Positions 40,152 through 48,801 of a DNA stretch of 64,000 nucleotides are shown in pieces; within the stretch, counting starts at the first letter, position 1; each line of letters starts with the position of its first letter. Source of the stretch: AP-15 sp963732095. Its GTDB lineage: Bacteria > Pseudomonadota > Alphaproteobacteria > ATCC43930 > CGMCC-115725. The translations under genes and the position numbers were made by a program. The stretch lies in contig CAVSZA010000052.1 in NCBI GenBank assembly GCA_963732095.1, forward strand, positions 186,001 through 250,000, read 5' to 3'. Below the pieces are notes generated by a model. The model ran no database searches. It saw only the letters and a program-made list of their open reading frames with translations, and was not told where the DNA came from.

Positions 40152-41668
40152 TCGACGTTAACGACGTTGTAGAGCCGATGAAGCCGGTCGGAGAACCAAT
40201 CCGTCAGGCGGTGCTTCGGAACATCCTCGTCGAGTTCGGGCGAGGCGCTCAAGCGACCGGCGGCCTGTAGCCGGGCCAGTGTCCGGCAGAGCTCCTGGGC
40301 AACCGGCGGCCGAGCCTCCAGGATGGGCGTGAGGTCCGCCTTTGCGAGCTCGTAGACCGTGGCGGGGACCAAGGCGCTGATCCTTGCCGCGGCGGCGGCC
40401 CCGGTAAGCATCCCGATCTCGCCGAAATGATCTCCCGGCCCCAAGCGCAACAGTTCCATCTCGCCCTCAATTCCTTCGTGAGTGAACGAGACGACGCCGC
40501 TGCCGATGATGTACAATGACTGTAGAACGACGCCAGGCTCGACCAAAGTTTCGCCTTCGTCATATGACCGTCGTTTGAGCTTTGCCGCAATGGCCGCGCG
40601 TTCCTTCGGCGCAAAAGTCGCAAAGATGTCCACCAAATCGAGCAGCCTCTCGACACTTGATCGGTTTTTTCGCCGGCCTTCGTCTGCCCCTGCGCGATCG
40701 GATCCGTTCGGCGACGATGCCAGGTCGATGTCCGCGGCGGCCAGGTGCCGATAAATGAAATCGAACAGCTCGTTCTGCGCCTTGACGGTCGAGGCCAGCT
40801 CTTCGACGAAGAATGCGATCTCGAACTCCGCGTAGCTGGCATTGATCGTCTTGATGGTGATCGTCGGAGCTGGTGTTGCGACGATCAGCCGAGAATTGCG
40901 AATCGCATGCTCGAGAATATCGCTGCACCTCGAAGGCGGCGTCTGGGACTCGACCTGAACGGTTACGCTGGTCCCATGAAGGCCGCTCGGAGAACTGGCG
41001 TTGACGATCTTGGACTTGGCGATGGTGCTGTTGGGCAGGATCGCTAGATCTCGACGCGCCGTCAGGATGTAGGTCGCGCGCCAGTTCAATTCGATGACCC
41101 GGCCGTCGGTGCCGCCTTCGACGCTGATCCAATCGCCGGGCCGGTAAGGCCGGCTAAAACTCAGCACGATGCCGGAAAACACATCGCCCAGGGTGCTCTG
41201 TAGGGCGAGACCGAGGATGATCGCGACGACCCCTGAGGTCGCCAGCAATCCCTGGATCGGCAGATCGAAGACATAGGTGATGACCGCAAAAACAGCAGCG
41301 AGATAAATCAGGCCGGCGAGCAGGTCCTGCAGCAGCTTCGCCTCCCGCGGGCTGCGTTGAAAAACAACAAAAGCGCGCAGCACACCGACGAGGAACCAGG
41401 CTGCCCAAAACCACCAGGCGATCTTCAAGAGGGCATGAACCGCATCGCGAAACGGCGAGCCGGTCAGTGCCAGCGGCTGATAGGGCACGATATCGGCGTG
41501 CAGAAGGGCGATCGTGAGCAGGATCAAAAAAATTACCCGCACGACTGCGCGTCCGAACGGATGTCTTTTGAAAAAAAGATACGTCGCCACACCGCCAAAG
41601 ATGAAAAGCCCAAGGATGATAACCAGCGGGTCGCGGGCCGCCTCTGTAATGCTCGCAAAATCGATCAT
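40148..41668 (-). CDS. Mechanosensitive (MscS) channel with C-terminal cyclic-nucleotide-binding domain
   Basis: A 506-residue protein. Hydrophobic segments near residues 15-35, 45-65, 80-105 and 115-135 precede the pore helix GLLATSGVVAIILGLALQST with LGDVFSGIVLSFSRPYRPGD, the MscS core. The Gly/Ala-rich helix and PYRPGDWI are typical. After the beta domain (ILPNSTIAKSKIVNASSPSG) a linker leads to a cNMP domain: LVEPGVVLQSLYIIGSGVVS, GPGDHFGEIGMLTGAAAAAR. The Glu-and-Arg phosphate-binding cassette is FGEIGMLTGAAAAARIS, with Glu present and Arg at the usual place. It may open under tension or in response to cAMP/cGMP. A cyclase gene is also in the window. Confidence 0.92.
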   Translation of the reverse strand: MIDFASITEAARDPLVIILGLFIFGGVATYLFFKRHPFGRAVVRVIFLILLTIALLHADIVPYQPLALTGSPFRDAVHALLKIAWWFWAAWFLVGVLRAFVVFQRSPREAKLLQDLLAGLIYLAAVFAVITYVFDLPIQGLLATSGVVAIILGLALQSTLGDVFSGIVLSFSRPYRPGDWISVEGGTDGRVIELNWRATYILTARRDLAILPNSTIAKSKIVNASSPSGLHGTSVTVQVESQTPPSRCSDILEHAIRNSRLIVATPAPTITIKTINASYAEFEIAFFVEELASTVKAQNELFDFIYRHLAAADIDLASSPNGSDRAGADEGRRKNRSSVERLLDLVDIFATFAPKERAAIAAKLKRRSYDEGETLVEPGVVLQSLYIIGSGVVSFTHEGIEGEMELLRLGPGDHFGEIGMLTGAAAAARISALVPATVYELAKADLTPILEARPPVAQELCRTLARLQAAGRLSASPELDEDVPKHRLTDWFSDRLHRLYNVVNVE

Positions 41669-41731
41669 CTGGTGTTTTCCGAAATCGCCGATCTATTCAG
41701 GAGCTCACACTTTCACAGGGCGTGCTCGCCG

Positions 41732-42262
41732 CTAGAGAAGTCCGAGCCCGCCCATTACTCCGCCGGCCGCCAGGATCCACAGCGGATTGAGCCGTGTACC
41801 GAGCATCAGTACCACTGCCGCAGCGGTGATCGCTACACTATGCCATCCGACAGCGGCGGCACGAGCCATCACATAGCCGCCGGCAATGACGAGCCCGATC
41901 GTTAGAGGAGCAAGTCCGCGCCGTACGATGCGCTGCCACGGCATATCGCGGAAGCGATCCCATAGTCGATAGGAAAGGTAATACATCGCGCAGGGCGGCC
42001 CGAAGGTCGCGAGCGCACTGGCGATCGCCCCTGGAATTCCTCCGACCTTCAGCCCGAGGAAACTCATCATCAGGATCATGTTGGGTCCGGGCATCACTTG
42101 CGACACCGCGAAGAAATTCGCGAACTCGTGGTCGGTCACCCAGCCCTTTGCGACAGCGAAATCATGAACATCCGGCAAAACCGTCGGGAACCCGCCAAAG
42201 CTGATCGAAGACAGCACAGCGAGGTGCCCTGCCAATACCAGAGTCGCGGGAGAGCTATTCAT
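41732..42262 (-). CDS. chrA: Chromate transporter, second half-protein
   Basis: A 176-residue half-size CHR-family transporter: LAVLSSISFGGFPTVLPDVH and FFAVSQVMPGPNMILMMSFL are the CHR signature segments, then GAIASALATFGPPCAMYYLS and three more hydrophobic helices. Bidomain ChrA has these two halves fused; here they are separate genes overlapping by 4 bp (ATGA, 42259-42262), a short-chain CHR pair. The pair exports chromate or exchanges it with sulfate by proton motive force. This is the second gene. Confidence 0.88.
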   Translation of the reverse strand: MNSSPATLVLAGHLAVLSSISFGGFPTVLPDVHDFAVAKGWVTDHEFANFFAVSQVMPGPNMILMMSFLGLKVGGIPGAIASALATFGPPCAMYYLSYRLWDRFRDMPWQRIVRRGLAPLTIGLVIAGGYVMARAAAVGWHSVAITAAAVVLMLGTRLNPLWILAAGGVMGGLGLL

Positions 42263-42831
42263 CGCGCTCTCGCGCTTTCGAAGGCTGCAACGGCGATGCT
42301 TACCGGCGCCAATGCAAGCAGCACCATCGGCAGCGGCAGTCTGGTGAATGCCATGCCGGCGAAAGCCAAACCGGCAAAGAGCAATGCCGCGCGGCGGCTG
42401 CGGTGTGGCATCAACAGTCGCAGTCCCGTCCCGATCAGCAGCCCCGCGGCAGAAGCTGAAAGCCCGCTGAGAATGTTCTGCAGGACCGCAACTTCAGCAT
42501 ATCGAAACACAATGCTGCCGATCGTCAATCCGACCGTCCAGGGCACCAGAATAAAGCCCGCGACCGCGCTGACCGCGCCAATCGCGCCGCGCAGCTTGGC
42601 GCCGACACAGACAGTGATCCCCACGATGTTCGGTCCCGGCATCAGCTGGCAAAGCGTCAGGGTCTCGGCAAATTCCTGCTCATCCATCCACTGGCATTGC
42701 TCGACCACGACGCGACGCGCCCAAACGAGGCCGCCGCCGAAGCCGCATAGCGAGACCTTGAGAAAGCCAATGAACAGGGCACTCAGCGAGACCCGGTCGC
42801 CGGAGCCGCTGCTGTCCGGCCTATCGATCAT
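42259..42831 (-). CDS. chrA: Chromate transporter, first half-protein
   Basis: A 190-residue half-size CHR-family transporter, upstream member of the pair: ALFIGFLKVSLCGFGGGLVW is the FGG signature, FAETLTLCQLMPGPNIVGIT the PGPN signature, and GAVSAVAGFILVPWTVGLTI, GLSASAAGLLIGTGLRLLMP follow. It begins with an N-terminal cytosolic stretch (MIDRPDSSGSGDRVSLS). Translationally coupled to the next gene by a 4-bp overlap. No ChrB regulator gene is adjacent, so regulation is unknown. Confidence 0.88.
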   Translation of the reverse strand: MIDRPDSSGSGDRVSLSALFIGFLKVSLCGFGGGLVWARRVVVEQCQWMDEQEFAETLTLCQLMPGPNIVGITVCVGAKLRGAIGAVSAVAGFILVPWTVGLTIGSIVFRYAEVAVLQNILSGLSASAAGLLIGTGLRLLMPHRSRRAALLFAGLAFAGMAFTRLPLPMVLLALAPVSIAVAAFESARAR

Positions 42832-42942
42832 GGCATCACCCTGCGTCTATGGCCGATCAGCTCCTTGGCAAGCGGGGCTGACACCTCCCTCCTGGTTCGC
42901 TATCGTGCAGCATCCGCGCGGCTTTAGAAAGGTTGAGAGAAC

Positions 42943-43461
42943 ATGCTGTCAAGAGCGCTTCGATTGCTCGTGCTTGTTGCGGCCGGCGGCCTATCGAGCG
43001 CCGGTGCCGGGCCGGCCTGGGCGCAAGACGACGAGCTCGAAGCAATGGCTGCCGCGCTCAAGGATACGACTTTTACATTGCAGGACGGCCTCAAGGCCGG
43101 TGAGCGCGAAGGTCAGCCGATCTCGGCCCAGTTCGAGATCGACGACGGTAAACTGCAGATTTCGATTTACACGACCAAAGGTGACGACTTTTCCGAAGTC
43201 GTCGCCGATCCGAAAACCGGTGCGATCGTAAAAACCGAAAAGATCACCGACACCGACGAGCTCAACGATGCGGCGGATCAGAAAGCCGCGATGGCAAAGG
43301 CGAAGACCTCGCTCGTCGCCGCGGCCGATGCGGCGGTGAAGGAGAATTCCGGGTTCCGCGCGGTCAGCATCTTTCCCGATCTGCAGGATGGCCATGCGAT
43401 TGCAGAGGTCACCTTGTTGCAGGGCACCACGGCAAAAAAGGTTACGGAAAAACTGGATTGA
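42943..43461 (+). CDS. Secreted PepSY-like protein
   Basis: A 172-residue periplasmic protein with a signal peptide (RLLVLVAAGGLSSAGAGPAWA). The mature part resembles a PepSY fold: FTLQDGLKAGEREGQPISAQ, FEIDDGKLQISIYTTKGDDF and SEVVADPKTGAIVKTEKITD, then a second similar unit AVSIFPDLQDGHAIAEVTLL. PepSY domains often inhibit or sense peptidases or bind metal. It diverges from the chromate pair and converges with the kinase gene, 1 bp apart. Function inferred only from fold. Confidence 0.75.
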   Translation: MLSRALRLLVLVAAGGLSSAGAGPAWAQDDELEAMAAALKDTTFTLQDGLKAGEREGQPISAQFEIDDGKLQISIYTTKGDDFSEVVADPKTGAIVKTEKITDTDELNDAADQKAAMAKAKTSLVAAADAAVKENSGFRAVSIFPDLQDGHAIAEVTLLQGTTAKKVTEKLD

Positions 43462-43462
43462 A

Positions 43463-44758
43463 CTATGGCGCCGGCCGTTGCGGGTCGTTCGAACGCGAGC
43501 TCTTGTCGATCAGAATGGCCCGGAAATCGTTGACGTTGGTGCGCGTCGGGCCGGTGATCAGCAGGTCGCCAAGCCGGGCAAACACCGAATAGGCATCATT
43601 GTTGGTTAGATGCGCCGCAAGGCTGAGCCCGGCCTGGGCGGCGCGCTCCAGGGAATCGGGGAATAGGAACGCGCCGGCATTATCCGCGCTGCCGTCGATG
43701 CCGTCGGTATCGGCAGCTATCGCCGCGATCCCGGCGTGCCCATCGAGCGCCACGGCGAGGCTCAACAGGAATTCGGCGTTCCGCCCGCCACGTCCGCCGC
43801 CGCGCACCGTGACCGTCGTCTCGCCGCCCGATATCAACACGCAAGGAGGCTCTACCGGCTGACCGTAGCCTGCGACCTGCTTGGCGATGCCGGCGTGAAC
43901 CACCCCGACGTCACGCGCCTCGCCTTCGATCGCGTTGCCGAGGATCAGCGGCCGGAAACCGGCATCCCGCGCGACCTGCGCGGCGGCTTCCAAAGCGTCT
44001 TGTGGGGTGGCCACGACATGGTTCGTCACGTTGCGAAAACGGGGATCGCCCGGTTTCGGCGTCTCGGCCGACAGCTCGCGCAGATGTTTCAGCACGGATG
44101 CGGGAATTTCGATCCGGTACTTCTCGAGTATGGAAATTGCCGCTGCGGAGGTGGTTGGGTCCGGTGCGGTCGGACCCGATGCGATAACCGACGGGTCGTC
44201 TCCCGGTACGTCCGAAATCAACAGCGAGACGACCGGCGCGGGCGCCGCCGCCATCGCAAGTCTGCCGCCTTTGATCGCCGACAGATGCTTGCGGACGGTA
44301 TTCATTTCTCCGATATGAGCGCCGCTGTGCAGCAGCGCGCGATTGATCGCCTGCTTGTCCTCGAGCGTGACCCGGGCGGCGGGCAGCGCCAGCAGCGCCG
44401 AACCGCCCCCGGAGAGCAGGCACAAGACGAGATCGTCCGGTCCGAGGCCCCTAACTCTGTCGAGAATCCGCCGAGCCGCTTCGCGCCCCGCGGCATCCGG
44501 CACCGGATGCGCGGCCTCGATCACCTCGATGTGCCGGCACGGCACCGCGTGGCCATAACGGGTGACGACCACTCCTTCGATCGTCCCCGACCAGTTCGCC
44601 TCGACGGCCGCCGCCATCGCAGCGGCGGCCTTTCCGGCGCCGACTACGACAGTCCTGCCCTTCGGCGGCTTGGGCAGGTGCTTCGGAACGCACAGCGCCG
44701 GCGCGGCCGCCGCGACGGCGGCATCAAACATTTCGCGCAGCAGCGTTCGATAATTCAT
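43463..44758 (-). CDS. Glycerate 2-kinase (GckA/TtuD type, DUF4147-MOFRL)
   Basis: A 431-residue class II glycerate kinase that phosphorylates D-glycerate to 2-phosphoglycerate in glyoxylate, tartrate or serine-cycle metabolism. The N-terminal GKTVVVGAGKAAAAMA-like GRTVVVGAGKAAAAMAAAVE, ARRILDRVRGLGPDDLVLCL and LLSGGGSALLALPAARVTLE are the DUF4147 core; the MOFRL domain has SGGETTVTVRGGGRGGRNAE and TDGIDGSADNAGAFLFPDSL. Homologues are often called hydroxypyruvate reductase (TtuD); kinase activity is better supported for the family. It is a lone leftward gene. Confidence 0.92.
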   Translation of the reverse strand: MNYRTLLREMFDAAVAAAAPALCVPKHLPKPPKGRTVVVGAGKAAAAMAAAVEANWSGTIEGVVVTRYGHAVPCRHIEVIEAAHPVPDAAGREAARRILDRVRGLGPDDLVLCLLSGGGSALLALPAARVTLEDKQAINRALLHSGAHIGEMNTVRKHLSAIKGGRLAMAAAPAPVVSLLISDVPGDDPSVIASGPTAPDPTTSAAAISILEKYRIEIPASVLKHLRELSAETPKPGDPRFRNVTNHVVATPQDALEAAAQVARDAGFRPLILGNAIEGEARDVGVVHAGIAKQVAGYGQPVEPPCVLISGGETTVTVRGGGRGGRNAEFLLSLAVALDGHAGIAAIAADTDGIDGSADNAGAFLFPDSLERAAQAGLSLAAHLTNNDAYSVFARLGDLLITGPTRTNVNDFRAILIDKSSRSNDPQRPAP

Positions 44759-44849
44759 GCAATAGCCAGGGTTGTTTGCCGGTTAGCCCGAATGTCTACG
44801 CCCAATCCCGGCCGATTGCAGCACCCGCCCTGACTGCGAAGAACCGGCT

Positions 44850-45041
44850 TTACCACCACCAGCCATACCAACCCCACCACAGACCGGAAAAGATGATGAC
44901 GAAACATAACAACAAGAACAGGATTACCAAAAAACCGATTGCGCTGCCCGGACCGTAGTATGAACGGCGATAGCCGAGCCAGCTGCTGCCGCTCAGAAGC
45001 AGAAAGATGATGAAAACCCCGATGATGAACCACCACCACAT
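44850..45041 (-). CDS. Small Trp/Tyr-rich two-helix membrane protein
   Basis: A 63-residue protein made almost wholly of two membrane helices (MWWWFIIGVFIIFLLLSGSS and AIGFLVILFLLLCFVIIFSG) joined by an aromatic, glycine-rich loop WLGYRRSYYGPGS, and ending WWGWYGWWW. Seven of its last ten residues are aromatic. Such membrane miniproteins are often overlooked; no family is recognised. The high Phe/Ile/Leu content and a plausible ATG support it as real. It lies upstream of the glycerate kinase gene on the same strand. Confidence 0.6.
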   Translation of the reverse strand: MWWWFIIGVFIIFLLLSGSSWLGYRRSYYGPGSAIGFLVILFLLLCFVIIFSGLWWGWYGWWW

Positions 45042-45192
45042 TCGCCGCCCTCTTTATCGATGACCTCGAGGGCCGCGCCACGGGACGCGTCCGGGTTTTC
45101 GGTGCCGGTTTCGACCGTCCCCGGCGTCAGCTATTCCCATCGCGGCGCGGCTACGGCACCAGCGTCGCCGATGACAAGGAATGGACCGGACT

Positions 45193-45432
45193 TCACCCTG
45201 GTCGGCACCAATCCGCAAAGCAAATTATTTGGGCGACCCGGCGGCGGACGACGCTTTCGGAAATGCCGGAATGGCTCATTCGATAAGCGCGCAGCGCCGC
45301 ATTGAATGCGCTGCGCCGGCTATCTTCGGAGCCTTTCGGCGCGCCTGTATAGGCCGCGAGCACCGTGTGTCTGGTGTTCTCCTCGGCGAGTTTGCGAGCC
45401 AAGTTGTCATGCCGAGGATCCTCACGGATCAC
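45193..45432 (-). CDS. Small conserved-looking protein of unknown function
   Basis: A 79-residue product from GTG 45432, which follows GGGAGGAAAACGCG. It contains RHDNLARKLAEENTRHTVLA and FNAALRAYRMSHSGISESVV, RRRVAQIICFADWC. It is a mostly helical, basic protein that resembles small alphaproteobacterial proteins with an HPG(I)..VARR(R/T)VA.II core. No function is known. The frame is embedded in a region of overlapping frames on the other strand that lack a recognisable product. Confidence 0.5.
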   Translation of the reverse strand: MIREDPRHDNLARKLAEENTRHTVLAAYTGAPKGSEDSRRSAFNAALRAYRMSHSGISESVVRRRVAQIICFADWCRPG

Positions 45433-45623
45433 CGCGTTTTCCTCCCGTCATCGCAATTTTGCCCATGACCGGACCTCGATCGAATCCATTGGACGACGTT
45501 TGGCTGGCGAGTTCCGTCCGGCAGCGCACGGATCAATCCGAAAACAATCACTTGCGTGTTCACCCCGCCGGGACTCGCGTTTACCATCGCGAACAGCATC
45601 AGTTTCCACAGGGGGGCGGCGGG

Positions 45624-46052
45624 ATGAATCGACGCGAAAAGCTGAGTTCGATTGGGGCGGGCGTGCTTTTTGCCGCCCTGTGCTCGGCAACCAATGCGCT
45701 GCCTGTGGCGGCTCAGGAGCCGCCCGCGGCGAGTGCCGCCGTGCCGCAGGCGGGCTCCTTCTTGCTGACGGTCTTTTTGCGGCACGACCAGACGAAGACG
45801 GTCGATCAGATAAACGAGCACCTGAAGCAGACAGGCTGGTACGACAAGTTTCCGCCCGACGGCGTCGAAATCGTGGCCTGGTACGTGATGATGGGGATCG
45901 GCCAGGTCGTCATTTTGCGCGTGCCCGCCGAAAAGCTGCGCGATACCAACCGCGTAATCGAGCAGACCGCCTGGGGTGGGTATCGCACCGAGTTCTACCC
46001 GACCTACGACTTCAAGCCGGTATGGGACGCGATCCCGCACCATCGCCCCTGA
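45624..46052 (+). CDS. Secreted protein with ferredoxin-like (GYD-type) domain
   Basis: A 142-residue protein. ATG 45624 (GGGGGGCGGCGGG upstream) gives a signal peptide KLSSIGAGVLFAALCSATNA. The mature domain, FLLTVFLRHDQTKTVDQINE, HLKQTGWYDKFPPDGVEIVA and YVMMGIGQVVILRVPAEKLR, reads as a small alpha/beta ferredoxin-like fold seen in GYD/dabb-type proteins. Frames starting further upstream exist but have no product. It lies 21 bp upstream of hpnP on the same strand, so it may be co-transcribed, and export would place it in the periplasm. Confidence 0.7.
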   Translation: MNRREKLSSIGAGVLFAALCSATNALPVAAQEPPAASAAVPQAGSFLLTVFLRHDQTKTVDQINEHLKQTGWYDKFPPDGVEIVAWYVMMGIGQVVILRVPAEKLRDTNRVIEQTAWGGYRTEFYPTYDFKPVWDAIPHHRP

Positions 46053-46073
46053 TTCTTCCGGCGCGCCCAAATC

Positions 46074-47651
46074 ATGAAGAGCCAGGCTCAAGTGCGCCAT
46101 CGCCGGCGCATTCTCTGCGTCTTTCCGCGGTATGCCCCGTCATTCGGCACGTTCCAGTACGCCTATCCGCTGATGGGTGGGGTGCGAGCGTTTATGCCGC
46201 CGCAAGGGATCCTCGTCGTTGCCGCCTATTTGCCGCCGGCATGGGAGGTGCGGATCGTCGACGAAAACATCCGTCCGACGAGCGAGGAGGAGATGGCATG
46301 GGCCGAGGTGGTATTTGTCAGCGGAATGCATGTTCAGAGGGCCGAAATCAAGGCGGTGGCTCGGCGGGCGCGGATGGCGGGCAAGACAACCGTATTGGGC
46401 GGCCCATCGGTCTCCGCCTCGCCGGAGCAGTATCCCGATTTCGATTATCTCCACCTCGGCGAGCTCGGCGATGCAACGGACGAGCTGATCCGCGCGATCG
46501 ACGAGGATGCGGCGCCACCGGCAACGCAGCAGCGTTTTACGACGCGAGACCGTCTGCCGCTCGCCGAATTCCCGATCCCGGCCTATGAGCGGATCGACGG
46601 CTGCCGTTATTTCATCGGCAGCGTCCAGTTTTCGAGCGGATGTCCCTACCGCTGCGAATTCTGCGACATCCCGGCACTCTACGGACGCCAGCCCCGTCTC
46701 AAAACGCCGCGGCAGGTGCTCGCCGAACTCGACGCGCTTCTCGCCGCCGGGATCAAGACCTCGATCTATTTTGTCGACGACAACTTCATCGGCAACAAGA
46801 AAGCGGCGCGGGAGCTCTTGCCGCATCTTGTCGCCTGGCAAAAGCAGCGCGGCTATCCGGTGCAGCTGTGCTGCGAGGCGACCCTCAACATCGCCAAATC
46901 GCCGGAGATTTTGGCGATGATGCGCGAAGCCTATTTCTGCACGGTCTTCTGCGGCATCGAGTCGCCGGAACTGGCAGCGCTCGATGCCATGCAGAAATCG
47001 CAGAATCGCGCAGTGCCGTTGCTGGACGCGATCGCAACGATCAACAGCTACGGCATCGAGGTCGTCTCAGGGATCATACTCGGTCTCGATACCGACACGC
47101 CGCAGACCGCCGATCGACTGATCGAGTTCATCGATCGCTCGCAGATCCCGATGTTGACGATCAATCTGCTGCAGGCCTTGCCGAAAACACCGCTGTGGGA
47201 CCGGTTGCAGGCGGCCGGGCGCCTCGACGAAGACGGCGGGCGCGAGTCGAACGTCGTGTTTGCTCGCCCCTATGACGAGGTGTTGCGCAATTGGCGCCGC
47301 TCGATCCGCCACGCCTACACCCCGGAGGCGATCTATCGCCGCTTTGCGTGGAATGCGGAGCATACTTACATCAACCGGATCGCCCTACCCCTGTCCCGGG
47401 CGCGCCTGAACCCGGTAAATCTGCGCCGCGCCATCGGCATCATAACCCGACTGCTGGTTCGGGTCGGGGTCTTTGGCGATTATCGCCGCAGCTTCTGGCA
47501 AATGGCCTGGCCCTCGCTGCGCGCCGGACGCATCGAGGAGCTGATCCATGTCGGGATCGTCGCCCATCATATGATCGTCTTCGCGCGCGCCTGCGCCGCG
47601 GGACGCGAAAATGCATCCTTTTTTATCGATCGGCCAAAAATCGCCGCATAG
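46074..47651 (+). CDS. hpnP: Hopanoid C-2 methylase HpnP (B12-binding radical SAM protein)
   Basis: A 525-residue protein. The N-terminus is a B12-binding domain: ILCVFPRYAPSFGTFQYAYP, LMGGVRAFMPPQGILVVAAY, RIVDENIRPTSEEEM. The radical-SAM cluster ligands are Cys190, Cys194 and Cys197 (SSGCPYRCEFCDIPALYGRQ), followed by SIYFVDDNFIGNKKAARELL and CEATLNIAKSPEILAMMREA. The C-terminal DUF4070 domain (IPMLTINLLQALPKTPLWDR) fits the HpnP group rather than other B12 radical-SAM enzymes. It methylates C-2 of the hopanoid A ring. No other hopanoid gene (shc, hpnABCDEFGH) is in the window, so it is an orphan locus. 2-methylhopanoids stiffen membranes under stress. Confidence 0.85.
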   Translation: MKSQAQVRHRRRILCVFPRYAPSFGTFQYAYPLMGGVRAFMPPQGILVVAAYLPPAWEVRIVDENIRPTSEEEMAWAEVVFVSGMHVQRAEIKAVARRARMAGKTTVLGGPSVSASPEQYPDFDYLHLGELGDATDELIRAIDEDAAPPATQQRFTTRDRLPLAEFPIPAYERIDGCRYFIGSVQFSSGCPYRCEFCDIPALYGRQPRLKTPRQVLAELDALLAAGIKTSIYFVDDNFIGNKKAARELLPHLVAWQKQRGYPVQLCCEATLNIAKSPEILAMMREAYFCTVFCGIESPELAALDAMQKSQNRAVPLLDAIATINSYGIEVVSGIILGLDTDTPQTADRLIEFIDRSQIPMLTINLLQALPKTPLWDRLQAAGRLDEDGGRESNVVFARPYDEVLRNWRRSIRHAYTPEAIYRRFAWNAEHTYINRIALPLSRARLNPVNLRRAIGIITRLLVRVGVFGDYRRSFWQMAWPSLRAGRIEELIHVGIVAHHMIVFARACAAGRENASFFIDRPKIAA

Positions 47652-47657
47652 CCTCCT

Positions 47658-48278
47658 CTACTCCCGCTGCAGCTGGCGGGCGGCACGCGCGGCCGGCCGC
47701 TCGGCGCAGTTTTTGAGCCACTCGGCAACTTTCGGGAAGGGCGACATGTCGATCTGGGCCGGCCGCGCCCAGGCCAGAATGCTGGCGACATTGAGATCGG
47801 CGACCGTAAAATTGTCGCTGAGCAAGTTGGCGCTGCGGTCGAGCGCGCCGTCGAGCACGCGTAGCGGCTGAGCAAGCTGCTTCTCGGCATTGTCCGCCGC
47901 CGCGGCGTCGCGCTTGTCCTCGGAAAGAATGGCGCGGTTGAACAGTACCGTCAGCACCGGCCGCTCGACCTCAGTCATCCCCCAGAAGCTCCACTGCCAT
48001 GCTCGCGCCTCGTCCTCGATCCGGGTCGGATAGAGCGTGCCTGCGCCGTATTTCTTCGCCAGATAGAGGTTGATCGCCATCAACTCCCACAGGACAAACC
48101 CGTCATCGTCGATGACCGGAACATGCCCATTGGGATTGAGCGCCAGATGCGCAGGGGTGCGCGTCTCGCCGGTGGCGAAATCGACCTTCACATGCTCGTA
48201 ATCGAGCCCCAGTTCCTTGGCCATCCATAGGGTGCGAAAGGCGCGCGAGCGCGCGACGCCATAGATCTTGAGTGCCAT
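47658..48278 (-). CDS. Glutathione S-transferase family protein
   Basis: A 206-residue GST. ATG 48278 follows GGTGTTGGAG. The N-terminal thioredoxin-like domain is MALKIYGVARSRAFRTLWMA, KELGLDYEHVKVDFATGETR, and the glutathione-binding loop NPNGHVPVIDDDGFVLWELM; the helical C-terminal domain has EVERPVLTVLFNRAILSEDK and NFTVADLNVASILAWARPAQ (the conserved N-capping Asp). The catalytic residue is Ser12 or Arg11-Ser12 in ARSRAF. It converges on hpnP and shares a leftward run with the cupin gene, whose stop is 16 bp upstream. Detoxification or an isomerase role is possible. Confidence 0.9.
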   Translation of the reverse strand: MALKIYGVARSRAFRTLWMAKELGLDYEHVKVDFATGETRTPAHLALNPNGHVPVIDDDGFVLWELMAINLYLAKKYGAGTLYPTRIEDEARAWQWSFWGMTEVERPVLTVLFNRAILSEDKRDAAAADNAEKQLAQPLRVLDGALDRSANLLSDNFTVADLNVASILAWARPAQIDMSPFPKVAEWLKNCAERPAARAARQLQRE

Positions 48279-48294
48279 CTCCAACACCCGTCAT

Positions 48295-48696
48295 TTACCT
48301 GAGGTCCCGACCCGCGGCGTCGCCGGCGAGGAAGATGTTTGGCTTCAGGAACATTGACAGCACAAGCGCACCGTTTGGTGAGCGGGCGATATGTCGATTG
48401 CCTTTGGGGCGCCAGACGTAATCGCCAGCGCGCACCTCGCCCTCATCGTCGACGAGGCTGCCTTCCAGGACAAAGGTCTGTTCGATCTCGACGTGCTCGT
48501 GCAATGCCAGCTCGGCGCCCGGCTGCCAACGGAAAAGCGCCGTCAGGAGCCCGCTCTCCCGATCTTCCAGCAGGATCTTCATGTCGATTCCTGCGCACGG
48601 GGTCGGCTTCCACGGCAGGCTCTCGACCTCGACGTAGCGGGATGCCAGAGGAGCGAGCCTCTCGGCGTCTTTGAGAAAAGGGGTGGTTGCGGTCAT
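48295..48696 (-). CDS. ChrR-like cupin
   Basis: A 133-residue cupin: SRYVEVESLPWKPTPCAGID, KILLEDRESGLLTALFRWQP then the first motif ELALHEHVEIEQTFVLEGSL (His-x-His, Glu) and second motif AGDYVWRPKGNRHIARSPNG. This type is related to the ChrR cupin that pairs with sigma factors and to small dioxygenase-like cupins. A longer frame extends to 49461 but is antisense to the next gene and is not used. It is followed by the GST gene 16 bp later, likely one transcript. Confidence 0.85.
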   Translation of the reverse strand: MTATTPFLKDAERLAPLASRYVEVESLPWKPTPCAGIDMKILLEDRESGLLTALFRWQPGAELALHEHVEIEQTFVLEGSLVDDEGEVRAGDYVWRPKGNRHIARSPNGALVLSMFLKPNIFLAGDAAGRDLR

Positions 48697-48801
48697 TGGG
48701 TTGCCTCGGTGCTGTGTAGCTCGATGATAGCCCGAAACCCGGTTATGCTGGAAAGGGCGGTGGGCCCCGGTGATCGCGGGCCGGCTTTTTGGGAGGGAAT
48801 G

